A stretch of DNA of 64,000 nucleotides from Hevea brasiliensis (lineage: Eukaryota > Streptophyta > Magnoliopsida > Malpighiales > Euphorbiaceae). The notes beneath the pieces were generated by a model. It made no database searches. It was not told the origin of the DNA and worked only from the letters and a program-made list of their open reading frames with translations. Within the stretch, counting starts at the first letter, position 1. Every line of letters begins with the position of its first letter. The stretch is from the NCBI RefSeq assembly GCF_030052815.1, contig NC_079505.1, forward strand, positions 11,529,650 to 11,593,649, read 5' to 3'. Both the position numbers and the translations under genes were made by a program. Below are positions 21,433 through 34,756 of the stretch, piece by piece.

Positions 21433-22352
21433 GCAGTCAAGGACACAGAAGATTCAAATCCAATACCATGCACTCTACAACTATAAAGGAAGAGAGATCT
21501 TCATCAACGTCTATTTTTAGTTCTTTAATTGTAAGCTCAATTCTTTTTACTTAAAACTGTTAGGTTTCCTCAATGTCTTAGATATATTGTTCTTACAATC
21601 AGTGCCAATTTTTTGAATTTTAACTTAAAATATGTTGTAAAAAATATAATGTTTCACATGATGAATTTTTCCCTTTATTTCTATTCATAGACTACCACAT
21701 TCATAATGGAACTGTTTTCATGGAAGAATTTACTGTGCTGTGCAGGGGAACTCCTTCATCTTTCTGGCTGATGTTATGTTTTTGAGCTTAGTAATTTCTT
21801 GAAATCCACATATTAGTCTTTGATATGTTTTTTAGTAAGATTTGATCCTCAAAGTTTAATTTAGTTAATAAATTAGTGCTTGACTTCTAAGTTATCTTTA
21901 ATTGCTTTTCAATTCAAAATAATTTAGTCCCTAAAATTTTGTTTTATTAATAAAACAGTTCATTGGCAAAACAATCTTTACATCTAAATTTTATATTCAC
22001 GTAATTATTTATTTTATATTTAAATAATTACATAAACTTATTTAAACATTAAGGACCAACTTGTTATGCAAAAACATATTAAAGATTAATTTTTGAGTTT
22101 TACTATATCTCAAGAACTTAATTATAAATTACCCATAATAATAATAATAATCTCTACTTGTAGCAATCTAATGTGCAAGATAAATTCGGCCAATTATATT
22201 CCTATTTCAATTCAGTTGCTTCCCCTTTTTTAAATTTATTTTTTTCCTAATCCTAATTCAATTATGGATTCTAATCCTACTTGAATTTGGACTTCACCGT
22301 ATATATACTCACCAGGATATATCATAATCCCCAGGATCGTTTGTGCGTAATC
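21433..22352. other. Intergenic, no gene seen
   Basis: 3' flank of the JAZ gene followed by AT-rich sequence. TATATATACTC near 22300 could be a TATA element for the following F-box gene. Nothing else is recognised. Confidence 0.5.
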
Positions 22353-23453
22353 ATGGGTGGCGAAAGAACCAGTATCAATGACATTCTGAGCGATGAGATA
22401 TTGCTAGAAATCCTGCATCGGATTCCTTGCAAATCTGCCGGGCAGCGTAATATGCAAGCGTTGGTGCTCTCTAATTCCAATCCCTTATTTCCTTTGTCGC
22501 TTCCATGGCCACAACCAACATGATCTCCACCCAAGCAAGATTATTCTCAAACTCTATAAGCAGCAGATGTTCTTGATTCCCCCTCAATGTCCTGGTTTCG
22601 AAATTCTCTCTCAGTTTCCTCCCTAAAGATCACATGGTTGTGGGTTAGTGCAACGGCTTACTCTTGTGCACCACAGGTATATTTGATCAGGTCATATACT
22701 ACATCTGCAATCCTATCACCAAGCAGTGGTCTACACTCCCTCTAGACCCTCGCCGCTATTATTTGGTACCCGTTGGCTTTGTATGCAATCCTTACTACCA
22801 AATAGATAATAAGGGATGTGCCCACTATTGATTCCAACCTCCAGTACAAGGGGGTTCGTATTCCTGTCCGCATGGCAGCCAAGTGTGAGTTTGAAGTGGA
22901 GGTATTTTCATCTGAGACTGGACAATGGACAGATTCCGTATTGTCATCTCCAAAACCCATTTATTGGTCCACTCCGCTAACCAATGCTATAGTCTACAAT
23001 GGATTGCTGCATTGGTTGACTAGAGGCAATGAGATTCTTGTTTATGATGTTTACAGTAACAGGGTTGTACTACTTATTGATAAACCAGAAGGCATACCAG
23101 ATCCATGGTTACGATTGCATTGCCTTGGTTTGTGTCGTGGCTCATTGCATATTTGTGTAGTGTATCGCATGAATTTGCTGATTTGGCAACTCCAGGACTG
23201 TAACAAGTGGAGTTTGAAATGTCAGGTTAATCTTACTTTGCAACACAGCATTCTTCATGGCCGTCAATGGCTAAATCCATCTTACTGGTTCTCTGGACGC
23301 GTTATTGCTATCCATCCTTATGATCCCAACATCTTGTATATTGGTTTGTCTATGTCAACACGCAGGGTTCTTTCTTGCAATTTGGCAACTAAAACCTCGA
23401 AATTAGTTATGGTGTTTTCGTTTCCTTCTAACTATGGTTGCTTGTATCGATAG
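22353..23453 (+). pseudogene. F-box protein pseudogene (F-box plus F-box-associated domain)
   Basis: Starts MGGERTSINDILSDEILLEI at 22353, followed by HRIPCKSA, a typical F-box helix. Near 22440 the frame shifts; the next frame continues with CKRWCSLI, the expected F-box end, and reaches a stop near 22627. The kelch-like F-box-associated region appears again as YYICNPITKQW near 22710 and then in one long frame from 22818 to 23453 (EVEVFSSETGQWTD, VYNGLLHWLTRG, ILVYDVY). At least three disruptions separate these parts. Intact members act as substrate receptors of SCF ubiquitin ligases. No intron is evident. Confidence 0.82.
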
Positions 23454-24103
23454 GAAGATGTATTTACGCTTGCGTGGTGGCCAACTCCTATACCTTCAAT
23501 TTCACATATCAACTCCAAAAATTGAGTTTTTGGATATTTTCACTTCTTTATTTTGGAAGGATAGACCTGCTACAGCGAAACAATCAACAATTAATTTCTC
23601 AAGTTTGGTGAGGAATGGAACTTGGTTTCGTATAATCGTTGTATGTTGATAGGATTTTATTTTGGTAACTTGTTCAAAGTGTATAAGTTTTACGTACAAT
23701 GGTTGAATAAATTCGTTTTTTGTTCTAACACATTGTAGGTTCCATTTGAAGAAGGAAACCTGGATTGTCAATTCAATACCTAGTCCTTGCTAATTACGAA
23801 CCTTTCTTGGATCTGAAGAGAACTTTATTGAAAGCGTAGAGCAGAGCATCACAGTACAAAATATCCCCTGGCTAGTTAACAGAGCTTAAGCTAACCAAAC
23901 CTCGAATTTTACAAAAAGAAACAGATATGAAAAGAGTATAAAACTGGGAGATGATTGTCACTTTAGCTTGAATGTTCTTAAGGGTATTGTCTTTGTTGTG
24001 AAAAATATGCTCGTAATGAATAAATAATCAGAATATAACATTCTGTTTGGGAAGAGTTTTATAAGGTTCTAAAATCATAGATTTGCATTTGGGAGTCTCC
24101 ATT
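23454..24103. other. Intergenic, F-box 3' flank
   Basis: No gene. A short in-frame continuation (to 23650) is probably decayed F-box coding sequence. The DNA at 24104-24108 is the left copy of the copia target duplication. Confidence 0.5.
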
Positions 24104-24108
24104 GCCTT

Positions 24109-24329
24109 TGTTAGCTTACAGCAATTAGCATGATTATAGGAGATTTGTATAGCATAATTACAGCAATTAGCATGATCATAGGAGATTTGTGTAGTATAAT
24201 TACAGCAATTATTATTCTTGTCTAAATTAGCTCATATTCTCATGTATAAATAGATTTAATATCTCTGTAAATCAGACACAGACAAATACACAATTATTTC
24301 CTTCATTACTTGTATTTTTTCTTCTAACC
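24109..24329 (+). repeat. 5' LTR of copia element
   Basis: 221 bp, TGTTAGC to CTTCTAACC; the last base should be A by comparison with the 3' LTR. U3 has two tandem units of about 42 bp starting near AGCATAATTACAGCAATTAG plus a partial third. The TATA-like box TATAAATAG lies near 24245. Confidence 0.92.
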
Positions 24330-24342
24330 TGGTATCAAAGCC
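24330..24342 (+). other. Primer-binding site of copia element
   Basis: TGGTATCAAAGCC immediately after the 5' LTR. It differs by one base from TGGTATCAGAGCC, the usual plant copia site complementary to the 3' end of initiator methionine tRNA. Confidence 0.8.
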
Positions 24343-24447
24343 GTAAAGCTTTTATTTTTAGTTTCTGGGGTCTCTCTTCTCTCTCTACAACTTATTCTGG
24401 TTCATTCTTTCATTCCTGTTATTATACCATTTTTTTTTCTCCTCATC

Positions 24448-27400
24448 TTGTTATCAATAGAGAAATCTGATATTTCAAAACCTATTACAACAGTTCTGAC
24501 TAGTTCCAACTATAATCTTTGGGTTCAAGGAATGGAAAGTTTTTTGATAGGTCACAAGCTTTGGCGTATTGTTACCGGATATATCACTACGCCAACAAGA
24601 GAGAACGATGAAACTGATACAAAATTTGTTGACCGTCTTGAGGATTGGGATAGTAAAAATCATCAGATCATCACTTGGTTTTGCAATACCTCTGTCTCAT
24701 CCATCCATATCCAATTTGCTAATTATGACTCTGCAAAAGAAATTTGGGATTTTTTGGCTAATCGATATCAGACCACTGGACTTGCCCACTATTATCAGTT
24801 GTGGACTACTCTTTATAATCTGAAACAAGAAGCAGGTCAATTTGTGAATGATTTTCTTGCTCAGGTCCAACCCATTTGGAATCAAATATCTCAGGCCAAA
24901 ATCAGTGAAGATCATCTTCATCTCATTTAAGTTCTAATGGCTCTTCGATCAGAATATGAGGCCGTTCAAGCATCCCTGCTATATCGAAATCCACTCCCAT
25001 CATTGGATACTGCTATTCAAGATATTATTTTTGAAGAGACTCGTCTCAGTTTGGATAAAACTTCTCAATTTGAAACTGCTCTTGCAACTACTCGATCCTC
25101 ACATCAGAAATCTGGCAATCAACTCTATAAGAATTGCAATCAACTCTATAAGAATTGTAATCAAATTGGTCATACTTTTGTATATTGTCCTACTATAGAA
25201 TGCAAATATTGTCATGGTTACAGTCATATTCTTGAACATTGTCCCACACGCCCTCCAAGACCAAAAGGATTCAAGAATGTCTCAAAGCTTGGATCTTCCT
25301 TTGTCACTGTTGTTGCTGCTACTGAGGGTTCTACTGCCATAACCATGAGTGATCTTGAGGCACAATTCAAACAGGTTATCTCTTCTAATTCTCCTGCTGC
25401 CATGTCTGCCACTTCGGATAATTCTTATTGGCTCTTTGACTCTGCATGTTGTAATCATATGACCACTAATCTTAAATTCTTGTCTTCTGCAAAACCTGTA
25501 TCTTCCTTACCACCAATCCATACTGCAAATTGTACTAAAATGAACATCACACATACTGGTCATGTGTCTACCTCAAATCTTCATCTCCCTGACACCTATT
25601 ATATCCCTAATTTGGCACTCAATCTTATTTCTATTGGTCAGTTGTGTGAAAAAGGACTAAATGTTATTTTTTCTCCCCATGGTGTCCAGGTACAGGATCC
25701 ACAAAGGGGACAGATTCTTGGGGAGGGTCGCAGAGTGGGTCGATTATTTGAGCTTGCATCTTTACATCTTCCTCAAAGATTTGTATCTGCAGCTATAATC
25801 CCTAATTCTTCCATTCACCAATGGCATCTTCGTCTTGGTCATGCTTCTGCCAGTAAAATTCAACCTTTAATTTCTTGTAGATTATTAGGATCTACTAAGT
25901 TTGAGTCATTTAATTGTTTAAATTGTCAGCTTGCAAAACAACCTGCATTATCTTTTTCTCATAATAATACTACTTCAGACACTCCTTTTGGTTTAATTCA
26001 TTCTGACATTTGGAGTCCTTCTCCTATTTCTTCAATAAATGGTTTTCGTTATTTTGTGATATTTATTGACGATTATTCTCAGTTTACTTGGATATATTTT
26101 TTGAAACATCGATCTGAGTTATCACAAATTTACATCACATTTGCAAAAATGATTAAAACTCAGTTCTCTTGTGACATTAAAATTCTCCGAACAGACAATG
26201 CCATGGAATATCGGGATTCTTCTTTACTTCAGTTTCTTAGTCAACAAGGCACCGTTGTTCAACGTTCTTGTCCTCACACCTCTCAACAGAATGGGCGAGC
26301 CGAATGCAAGCATCGCCATATTCTTGATTCTGTACGTACTCTTCTTTCTGCCTCATGTCCAGAAAAATTTTGGGGAGAAACAGCTCTTCATGTTGTTTAT
26401 ATTATTGACCATCTTCCTACCTTGGTTCTTCATAATTTATCTCCTTTTGAAAAGTTGTTTGGACAACCTCCTGACTATTCCATCCTTAAACCTTTTGGAT
26501 GTGTTTCTTTTGTTCTTTTACAACCTCATGAACATACCAAATTAGAACCCCGTGCTCGTCTATGTTGTTTTCTTGGTTATGGCATTGAACACAAAGGGTA
26601 TCGTTGTTGGGATCCTGTTTCTAATAAGTTACGCATCTCTCGTCATGTTACCTTTTGGGACAATACTATGTTCTCTTCTCTTTCCAAATTTCATCACTCT
26701 GTCAATACTGACTCTCCATTTTTCACTGACTCCTCCAAAAAGCTGTTTACAAGTCCTGATCCAGGTGATTGTGATGTGCTCAATATTAGCTCAACTACAC
26801 CTGCCCCTGTTGAATCGGCACCAGTTGTTGATCCAGTACCTGCACCTGCATCTCCTCCTAGCACTACTCTTCGTCGTTCTACCTGTGTAAGAGAAACTCC
26901 TCATTATCTTTCTGATTTTCACTGTTACTCTACTATTGCAACCCTTCATGAGCCTTGTTCTTATCGTGAGGCAAGTACTGACCCTCTTTGGCAGAAAACT
27001 ATGACTGACCAACTTCAGGCTTTAGAGAAAACTCATACTTGGGATTTAGTTGATCTTCCACCAAACAATACCCCTATTGGTTGCAAATGGATTTACAAAA
27101 TCAAGACCCGTTCTGATGGAACTATTGAACGCTACAAAGCTCGCTTAGTAGCCAAAGGGTACACTCAAGAGTATGGTATCGACTATGAAGAAACTTTTAC
27201 TCCAGTGGCCCGATTAACATCTATTTGCAGTCTCTTAGCTATTGTTGCAGTTCGTAAATGGAAACTTTTTCAGATGGATGTCAAAAATGCTTTTCTTCAT
27301 GGTGATTTAACAGAAGAGGTTTATATGCATCCTCCTCCTGGTTATCATTCTCCTCATAAGGTTTGCAAACTTCGGCGAGCCTTATATGGATTAAAACAAG

Positions 27401-28451
27401 CTCCTAGGGCTTGGTTTGCCAAATTTAGTTCCACTCTTGCTCAACTTGGTTTTCTCTCTAGTCCACATGATTCTGCATTATTCACTCGCCGAACTGATAG
27501 TGGTATTGTTCTTCTGTTGCTTTATGTTGATGATATGATAATAACAGGAGATGATTCATCTGGTATTTCAGAGTTACAACATTATCTCAATCAGTATTTT
27601 GAAATGAAAAACCTAGGTTCTCTTAGCTATTTTTTAGGTCTTGAAGTTTCTCAAAATTCTGATGGCTATTATCTATCTCAAGCCAAGTATGCATCCGACT
27701 TACTTTCTCGAGCAGGCATCACTTACACCTCAATTGCAAACTTACACCTCTTGATGGCACTCCTCTTGATGATCCTACTTTATATCGACAGCTTGTCGGG
27801 AGTATTGTTTATCTCATAGTTACTCGACTTGATATTTCATATGCTGTTCATCTGGTCATCCAGTTTATGTATGCTCCTCGCTCAACTCATTTTTCTGCAG
27901 TACTTCAAATCCTTCGTTATATCAAAGGCACTCTTTTTCATGGTTTGTACTTTTCGGCTACCTCCTCCCTACTATTATCTGGCTACTCTGATGCTGATTG
28001 GGCTGGTGATCTGACAGATCATCGCTCTACAGCTGGTTATTATTTCTTCTTGGGTAATTCTCTTATCTCTTGGCGTAGCAAAAAGCAAACTGTTGTTGCA
28101 CGTTCTAGCGCAGAATCTGAATATTGTGCTTTTGCTGATGCTACATTTGAATTACTTTGGTTACGGTGGTTATTAACTGATTTGGGTGTCACTCATTCTT
28201 TTGCCACAATGCTTCATTACGATAATAGAAGTGCCATACATATTTCTTATAATGATGTATTTCATGAGCGTACCAAACACATCAAAATTGATTGTCATTT
28301 TGTATGTCATCATGTTGCTCATGACACCATATGTTTGATTTCTGTCTCCTCTGTCAGCCAAACCGCTGATATATTCACTAAAACGCATCCTCCCGCTCAC
28401 TTTCAGGATCTCTTAAGCAAACTCAAGTTGGCACCTGTGCTACCACCTTGA
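24448..28451 (+). pseudogene. gag-pol: Copia gag-pol polyprotein, broken by one stop and one frameshift
   Basis: Gag starts near 24457, where ATA precedes GAGAAATCTGAT; the initiator ATG seems lost (ATG to ATA). It carries the UBN2-type SNYNLWVQGMESFLIG. An in-frame TAA at 24928-24930 stands where Gln is expected. Then come a CCHC knuckle (CKYCHGYSHILEHC), protease LFDSACCNHM with the DSG Gly replaced by Ala, integrase (HLRLGH...CLNCQLAK; SDIW, RTDNAMEY, GRAECKHRH), RT (YKARLVAKGYTQ, DVKNAFLHG, YVDDMIITGDD), then a one-base shift near 27745, then RNase H (SDADWAGD, KKQTVVARSSAESEY, TADIFTK) to the stop at 28449. A 21-bp tandem duplication (25126-25167) lies before the knuckle. Confidence 0.95.
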
Positions 28452-28464
28452 GTTTGAAGGGGGG

Positions 28465-28689
28465 TGTTAGCATAATTACAACAATTAGCATGATTATAGG
28501 AGATTTGTGTAGTATAATTACAGCAATTAGTATGATTAGAGGAGATTTGTGTAGCATAATTACAACAATTATTATTCTTGTCTAAATTAGCTCATATTCT
28601 CATGTTTAAATAGATGTAATATCTCTATAAATCAGACACAGACAAATACACAATCATTTCCTTCATTACTTGTATTCTTTCTTCTAACA
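28465..28689 (+). repeat. 3' LTR of copia element
   Basis: 225 bp, TGTTAGC to CTTCTAACA, preceded by the polypurine tract GAAGGGGGG. It differs from the 5' LTR by a small indel and roughly a dozen or more substitutions by eye, so the insertion is not very recent. The TATA box of the 5' copy reads TTTAAATAG here. Confidence 0.93.
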
Positions 28690-28694
28690 GCCTT

Positions 28695-28972
28695 TTAGAT
28701 TTGTGGTTTTCAATTTTTTTAACCAGCCAAATTGATGAGTTGAGAATGTTTTCCCTTCGAAACATTCAAATATCGTAAAAAAAAAAAATCTCTATTTCTT
28801 AAAAAAAAAATTGCAAGTGCATATTACTATTAATTATTAATAATTAAATAAAAAAATTGATAAAAATGAAGGGAGGATGAAAGTGAATATTACTACTCAT
28901 TATTATTAAGACTTGAGGGCGTTAGTATTAAGTTTTCTCACTTTGAAACATTACTCAGTCAGTACCTGTAGC
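28695..28972. other. Intergenic, no gene seen
   Basis: Continues the sequence interrupted by the copia insertion, with A-rich tracts near 28780-28812. Nothing recognised. Confidence 0.5.
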
Positions 28973-29872
28973 CCAAGGTGGCCACCACAGTCCTCATGGC
29001 CTCTGAAATCCTCCTCCCCAAAGTACTGCCCCACGCTATTAAGAGTGTTGTCATTCTTGAAGGAGGTGGAGGAGCTTGCACCATCAAGCAAGTTACCTTC
29101 AATGATGGTCTTACTTACACTCCATTCCATATTTATATATATGTGTGCTCACGTAGACATACGATTCTAATTCAAGTCTAAAATTAGATTGATTTAATCT
29201 GAAATAGGTATCAGATTTAAATAATTTCCCTTTTCTTGAATTAGACAAAAATCAAATCGAACAGTTTCAGTTCAATGCAATTTAAATTGACATTTTTTAG
29301 ACAAAAAAAATCCAACAGTTAGATTAATTCAAAGTAAATCGAACAAAAACTAGAACCAAATCGAATGTTTTAATCTGGTTTAAGATCCTTAGTTATACGA
29401 ATCGAAATTGCTGAGTCTAAAATGAAATTGGATCGAAACTCTGTGTGTGTGTGTGTGCTAGTATATACAGGTTAATTTAAAAAGGAGTGAATGAGAAGGT
29501 TTGAGTTTAAAATTAATTTTATCTAAAATAAGAGGTGCTTTTATCATCAGGGCCTCGCATTTGTATGTGACTTGGGCAATTACCACATGTAGACTAAGCT
29601 TGTAGATGCAGACTTACACTTAAAGATTGATGCCATAGACGAGGAGAATTTGACATATGACTACTCTGTGATTGCAAGTGATCCTGCCATTGATGGATCT
29701 CTTTTCAGATTAAGGTTGAAAGCTGCCTGATGGAGGATCCATCTTCAAGCGAAGCAGCAATAGTTACACTATTGATGGTGCTGAGGCGAATGAAGAGGAA
29801 ATTAAGGCTGGACAAGAAAAGGCCATGGAAGTCTTTGTAGGAATATTCAGGCTATGATAGGTTGAGGGCTCA
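28973..29872 (+). pseudogene. PR-10 / Bet v 1-like pseudogene 2, start deleted
   Basis: Exon 1 remnant 28973-29130 encodes MASEILLPKVLPHAIKSV, then VVILEGGGGACTIKQV, then FNDGLTYTPF. The initiator region and about 15 codons after VATTV are gone. The exon 2 remnant, 29623 to about 29872, contains IDAIDEENLTYDYSVI and SDPA, then deletions, then ANEEEIKAGQEKAMEVFVGI, then loss of the C-terminus. It is closest to pseudogene 1 at 16210. The lesions differ from those of pseudogene 1, so the two copies decayed independently after duplication. Confidence 0.82.
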
Positions 29873-30514
29873 AACGCCAACGCTCCAATAATAAAAATTT
29901 AAATTTTTAACACAATGTTTTATATTTAAATTGTGCTAAGATCGAAAATTTGAGATTATGGAAAATACAGAGCTATTCAAAATTTGATTTACTACAAAGA
30001 ATTTTCCTGCGACATGAGAATTAATTTCAAGCAAATTATTATTTATAGCTGGGTGTATGGCCTCATCTCATACACCCAACCATTCAAAAACTTCCACAAG
30101 CAAACATTTATTTTATTTTCACGATCAAATTTCATTTTATCATCAAATAATTAAGAATTTAAGTTTGAATATTGCAGAATGAGTTAAAAAAAAAATTGCT
30201 AAATGTAATTTATCTTATTTTCATTTTTAGACAAATATTCAAACTTACAGTACTATATATCTTGAGCAGGCTTGCAGAGTGACTACTTCTCATTCAAGAA
30301 ATGAACAGCACACAAGAGTACATAGGAAGTTGCAAAGTCAACAAGCTATGTTTATAGCTCATCTAACTGACTGACAGAAACAAGCAATAAATGATGTTCT
30401 GCAATCAGCTTCAGCTCATTATTCTGCAACCTTCCCAGCTTACACAACTACAACACAAACTCAGCTGACTCATAGCAGACCCATGGTTTCTAAAGTACAT
30501 AGCAGACCCAGGCT
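29873..30514. other. Intergenic between PR-10 pseudogene 2 and LRR copy 2
   Basis: No gene. It shares blocks with 17195-17640, including the bases just after the LRR stop codon. The hairpin-like sequence near 30050-30085 (TGGCCTCATCTCATACACCC region) has no clear meaning. Confidence 0.6.
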
Positions 30515-33500
30515 TCAATAGCATCTAAACACAAAAGGAATATTGTCCACCAGAAAATAGTACAAGTTGGTGAGGCTCAACTCTATCATATAGAACCATG
30601 CTCTTCGCCAATATGGATTTATGTACAAAACGGCTGCCATGGTCAACAACATTATGGCATAAGAAATCATAAAACTCACATAGAAAGCATACATGTCGAT
30701 AAAGCCACCATCTTTTTTATGATCTTTTCTGTCCTCCTCTGAAACTCTTGGCATTATTGATGAAGAAGAGCAGCTTTTAGATAGTGGAGGTCCACAAAGG
30801 AAAGGGTTTCCCTCATAACTACTGTTCTCGAATGTCCCAAATTGTGCAACCATCTCAGGTGTCTTGCCAGATAAATTGTTGTGCGCTACACTGAAGACAG
30901 CTAGAAAATATAGTTGAGTGAGTTGAGGGATTTTGCCATTCAAGTTGTTATAGGAAAGATCCAAGCTCTCAATTTGCTTTAGGTTTGAAAATGATTGTGG
31001 AATCAATCCCGTCAACTTGTTATGGGACAGGTTTAACAGCTGGATTTTGTCAAGATTTCCTATTTCAACAGGAATTTCACCTGTCAAATTGTTGCAGGAC
31101 AGATCGAGTCCTGACATGAGGCTGAGAATGATTCCTTGGAAATAACGCAATGCATTCTTTGTTGTAACCTCCAAAGGTTGAGCCATAGAATCTTTAGGAT
31201 AACGCCCGTAAATGTTTGGTTGATAAGGATACCTAAGAAGGCTTATGCAGGGGGGAACAGGACCAGAAAGATTATTATTAGAAAAATCAACCAATCTTAA
31301 TTTGAATAAGTGGCACAACTGAATTGGTATTTCACCTTCAAGTCTATTATAACCCAAAAGAAGATAGGTCAATGTTGAAAAATTGCCAATCCATTCTGGA
31401 ATCCTTTTAGTGAAATCGTTGTGACTAAGATCCAATATTGTTAATTCAGAACAACCATAAAATGCATTCGTCAACGGTCCTTGTAGCCTATTTTTTGATA
31501 GATAAACTTGACTGATCCTTGGAGGGACAAAGCTAGATGGCAGGTTTCCAAAGAAACTGTTCTCTGACAGATCCAAGATATCAAGAGAAGTTATATTCCC
31601 TATCCAACCAGGGATGCTACCAAAGAGACGATTATAACTCACGTCCAACATTTCCAACATTGTGCAATTACTTATGCTATATGGGATACTTCCAGTGAAT
31701 TGATTGCCATCCAACAATAATAGAATCAATTCTTTGCAAGTAGCTTGTTTTGGGAATATTTGGCCGTGCAAACTATTGTTTGAAAGAATGAGCTCATATA
31801 ACGAACTGCATCCAACAATCAACTCTTGGGGTATTATGCCTGACAAATGATTGCTGGACAAGTCTAATTCTTTCAGTTGACTCATTTTGCCAAATGACGA
31901 AGGAATGCCACCGGTGAGACCATTTCCAGACAAGTCTAGAGAATTTAAACTTGGAAAACATACTCCAATTTCTGTTGGAATAGAGCCATTGAAGTAGTTG
32001 TCAGAGATGTCTAAGTCTGAAAAATGCACATGGGAATGAATTGGCAATTGGAGAGGCCCCGAAAGAGAACAGTTGGGCAAGTAAAGTGTGTGTAATTTTG
32101 TGTTGTTCCTGATCAACCAATGTGGAAACTCTCCCTTCATTTTAATATTTCCCATATCAACATATTCTAATTTATGCTGATAGTAGAAGAACTTGGGAAA
32201 CACTCCGCCATCTCCTTGACCTGACAAATATAGGGTCCGTAGTTGAAATTTTGGTGTCAGAGTAGGCACATCTATATCTGCATATATTTCATTCTCATGA
32301 CAATCCAAGTGCTTGAGCTTTGAAAGGTTGAAGAATGGCAGAAGAGAGATTGGGATTTGGAACAGGTTGCTTGAAAGATCTAATGTGTGCATGGATGTGA
32401 GGGTCCCCAGGGGAGATAAGGAGATATTTCCGATGAAGTGATTGGAAGATAGATCTAACAGTTGAAGGGATGTTAAATTTGCCAGACATGAAGGTAAAGT
32501 GCCACTGAGATCATTGTTGCTCATATCTAACTTTTGAAGATGTTTTAACTCGCATAAACCTAAAATTATTTATGTGAAAAGTGTTAGTACAAATCTAAAA
32601 TGTCTCTATCAAATATCAATTTGTGAGGGTTAATTATGGTAAAAAGGACATTCTAAGCTTTGCTTTCAAATATATTTTCATTTTTAGAAATGTATTAACA
32701 AGCAATTTGAAATTTTTGAAAGACTAGTAAGGGTCTATGTTTATTTTTTATTTATTTTTTTTTTTTATAAAATGATATACTAAACTTTATTAAAATGTCT
32801 TAAGTCTGAAAATAATATAAAAATTTTAAAAATTATTTTATTTATTGCATACTACTACATCAATATAATTATTAACATAAAAACAAATGTCTTTAAAATT
32901 GATATCATTTTGTCAAATATTCAAGTGAGTATAAAAAAAATTCATAAAATTCATTTTTGTAATAAACCATGAGTGTGACAAAAAGAGGGTTAAAAGAACC
33001 TTACCTTTGGCTGTAGGTATGGTGCCGTTTAGTTGACAAGAGGACAATAATAAAATCTTAAGAGAGGGCATCTTTTCGATGTCTTTTAAGAAGTTGTTGT
33101 GGAGAGTAGACGATGTCAAATCCAAATGCTCCAAATTTTTGAAATTCGGCAAGCCTATTAAAAAATAATATTGCTGTTTTTATTAAAAAAATAATAATTC
33201 AATTATGTGTTTAATAACACAATTAAAGAATGAAAATTGATATTTTAATATAATGATAAAGGTGAGATTATTTAAAAATGAAAATCACACATAAACCTTA
33301 ATATTATGAAAATATTATTCATCAAATATAGTCATTAAATAAATAAATAAATAAATAAAAGAGCTTAACAGATAAATCTTGACATGTATACTGTATAGCT
33401 CAAATGAAGTTTTTTGAAGGCTATAAATGACCTTTTTTTTTTTAAATCTTATCGAATTACCTTGACTAGGTAGGTCAGCATTGAGGCCTTGCATAGATAA

Positions 33501-34716
33501 AAATTTAAGAGAGGGCAATGCTCTAAGGCTCTTAAAAGACTCTTCATCCAATGAGGAATCATCCAGGGACAACTCTTCCACGCTTGAAAAATTACCCATC
33601 TCTACTTAATGAAAAAAAAAAAAAAAGGGGCAGAGCTCCAATGAAACTAGGCAAATTAATCACAAGTATTTCAGCATATATGCAAGCAATGACTAATGAG
33701 AATAACTTGAAGGAGTTTTGGGCATATCTCAAAAACCTACCTTGAGCAAATATTCCTCCTTTGAAGCTGTTATCCATTAGAGAAAGGGTCTTGAGAAATG
33801 GGTATACCCCTAATAATTCCAGCTGAATGCTGTTTCTTCCATCCCCATTATTGTCATCAAGGAAAAGAGAGCTCAAATTCCTAATGATTTTGATATCTGC
33901 AAGTGAATGAACAAAATATAGTATTCAAACATGTGTTTTTATATCTTCGATCATGCTCAATGCCATTATACCAATTGGCAAGCCAATGTGATCTTTGGAC
34001 ATCTTAGCAAAGGAGGGTTGTATTTTATTGTTCATATTAGCCTACGGGGCTTAAGGCTAGTCCATATACACACACACTTACTTGTAAGAAATTGCTTCAC
34101 TAGTGAATACAATTATGTTTTGTGATATAATTGAGAAAATATGTAATATTTAATTTATGGAATTGGAATCTATATTGAAAATACAATAAAAATCAACAAC
34201 CAGGACCACCCAACTATACTATGAAATGATTGTTATTAATGCAAGAATCAAACTTTGTTTTAACTGGCATACCTCTTGAGTCCACAACTTTGGTAATTTG
34301 ATTTCTTCGTAGGCTCAGTACCTTTAAGTTGCCCAAAGCATCCAATTCTAGATATAAGAAGAAGTAAAACAAATCCTATATAATTAGCATGTTCATCTAA
34401 TAATTGTCGAATGTTATTGAGTTTGTAAGAGAACTAGAAATAATATTTTATAAATAAATAAATAGAAAGAAAAAAAAAAAGAAAAAGAAAATGAAACTCA
34501 CTTTGAATATCGACTGTACCTCTCAATCCACAATCATCCAAATGTAATTCTTTTAAAGATGAAAGATCACCAATGGATGATAGGGTACTATTGCTGAAGT
34601 CATTAAGACTTAAATCAAGAAATTCCAAATTGCTAAGTTTTGATAGTCCTTCAATTGTGCACCAAAGTAGTTCTAGTTAGTGACTTTACATGTAATTTTC
34701 TTTTTTCTTAAAAAAA

Positions 34717-34756
<40 letters not shown>

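Larger units (their letters stand above)
24109..28689 (+). mobile_element. Full-length Ty1-copia retrotransposon with GCCTT target duplication
   Basis: LTRs at 24109-24329 and 28465-28689 both start TGTTAGC. The flanks are GCCTT at 24104-24108 and GCCTT at 28690-28694, a perfect 5-bp target duplication, so the insertion is intact end to end (4581 bp). A primer-binding site follows the 5' LTR and a polypurine tract (GAAGGGGGG) precedes the 3' LTR. Gag-pol order PR, IN, RT, RNase H confirms Ty1-copia. Coding defects make it non-autonomous. Confidence 0.97.

Noticed and set aside
25956..26890. Additional open frames inside the copia pol region
   Set aside because: Shadows of the gag-pol frame; all recognised domains are in one frame.
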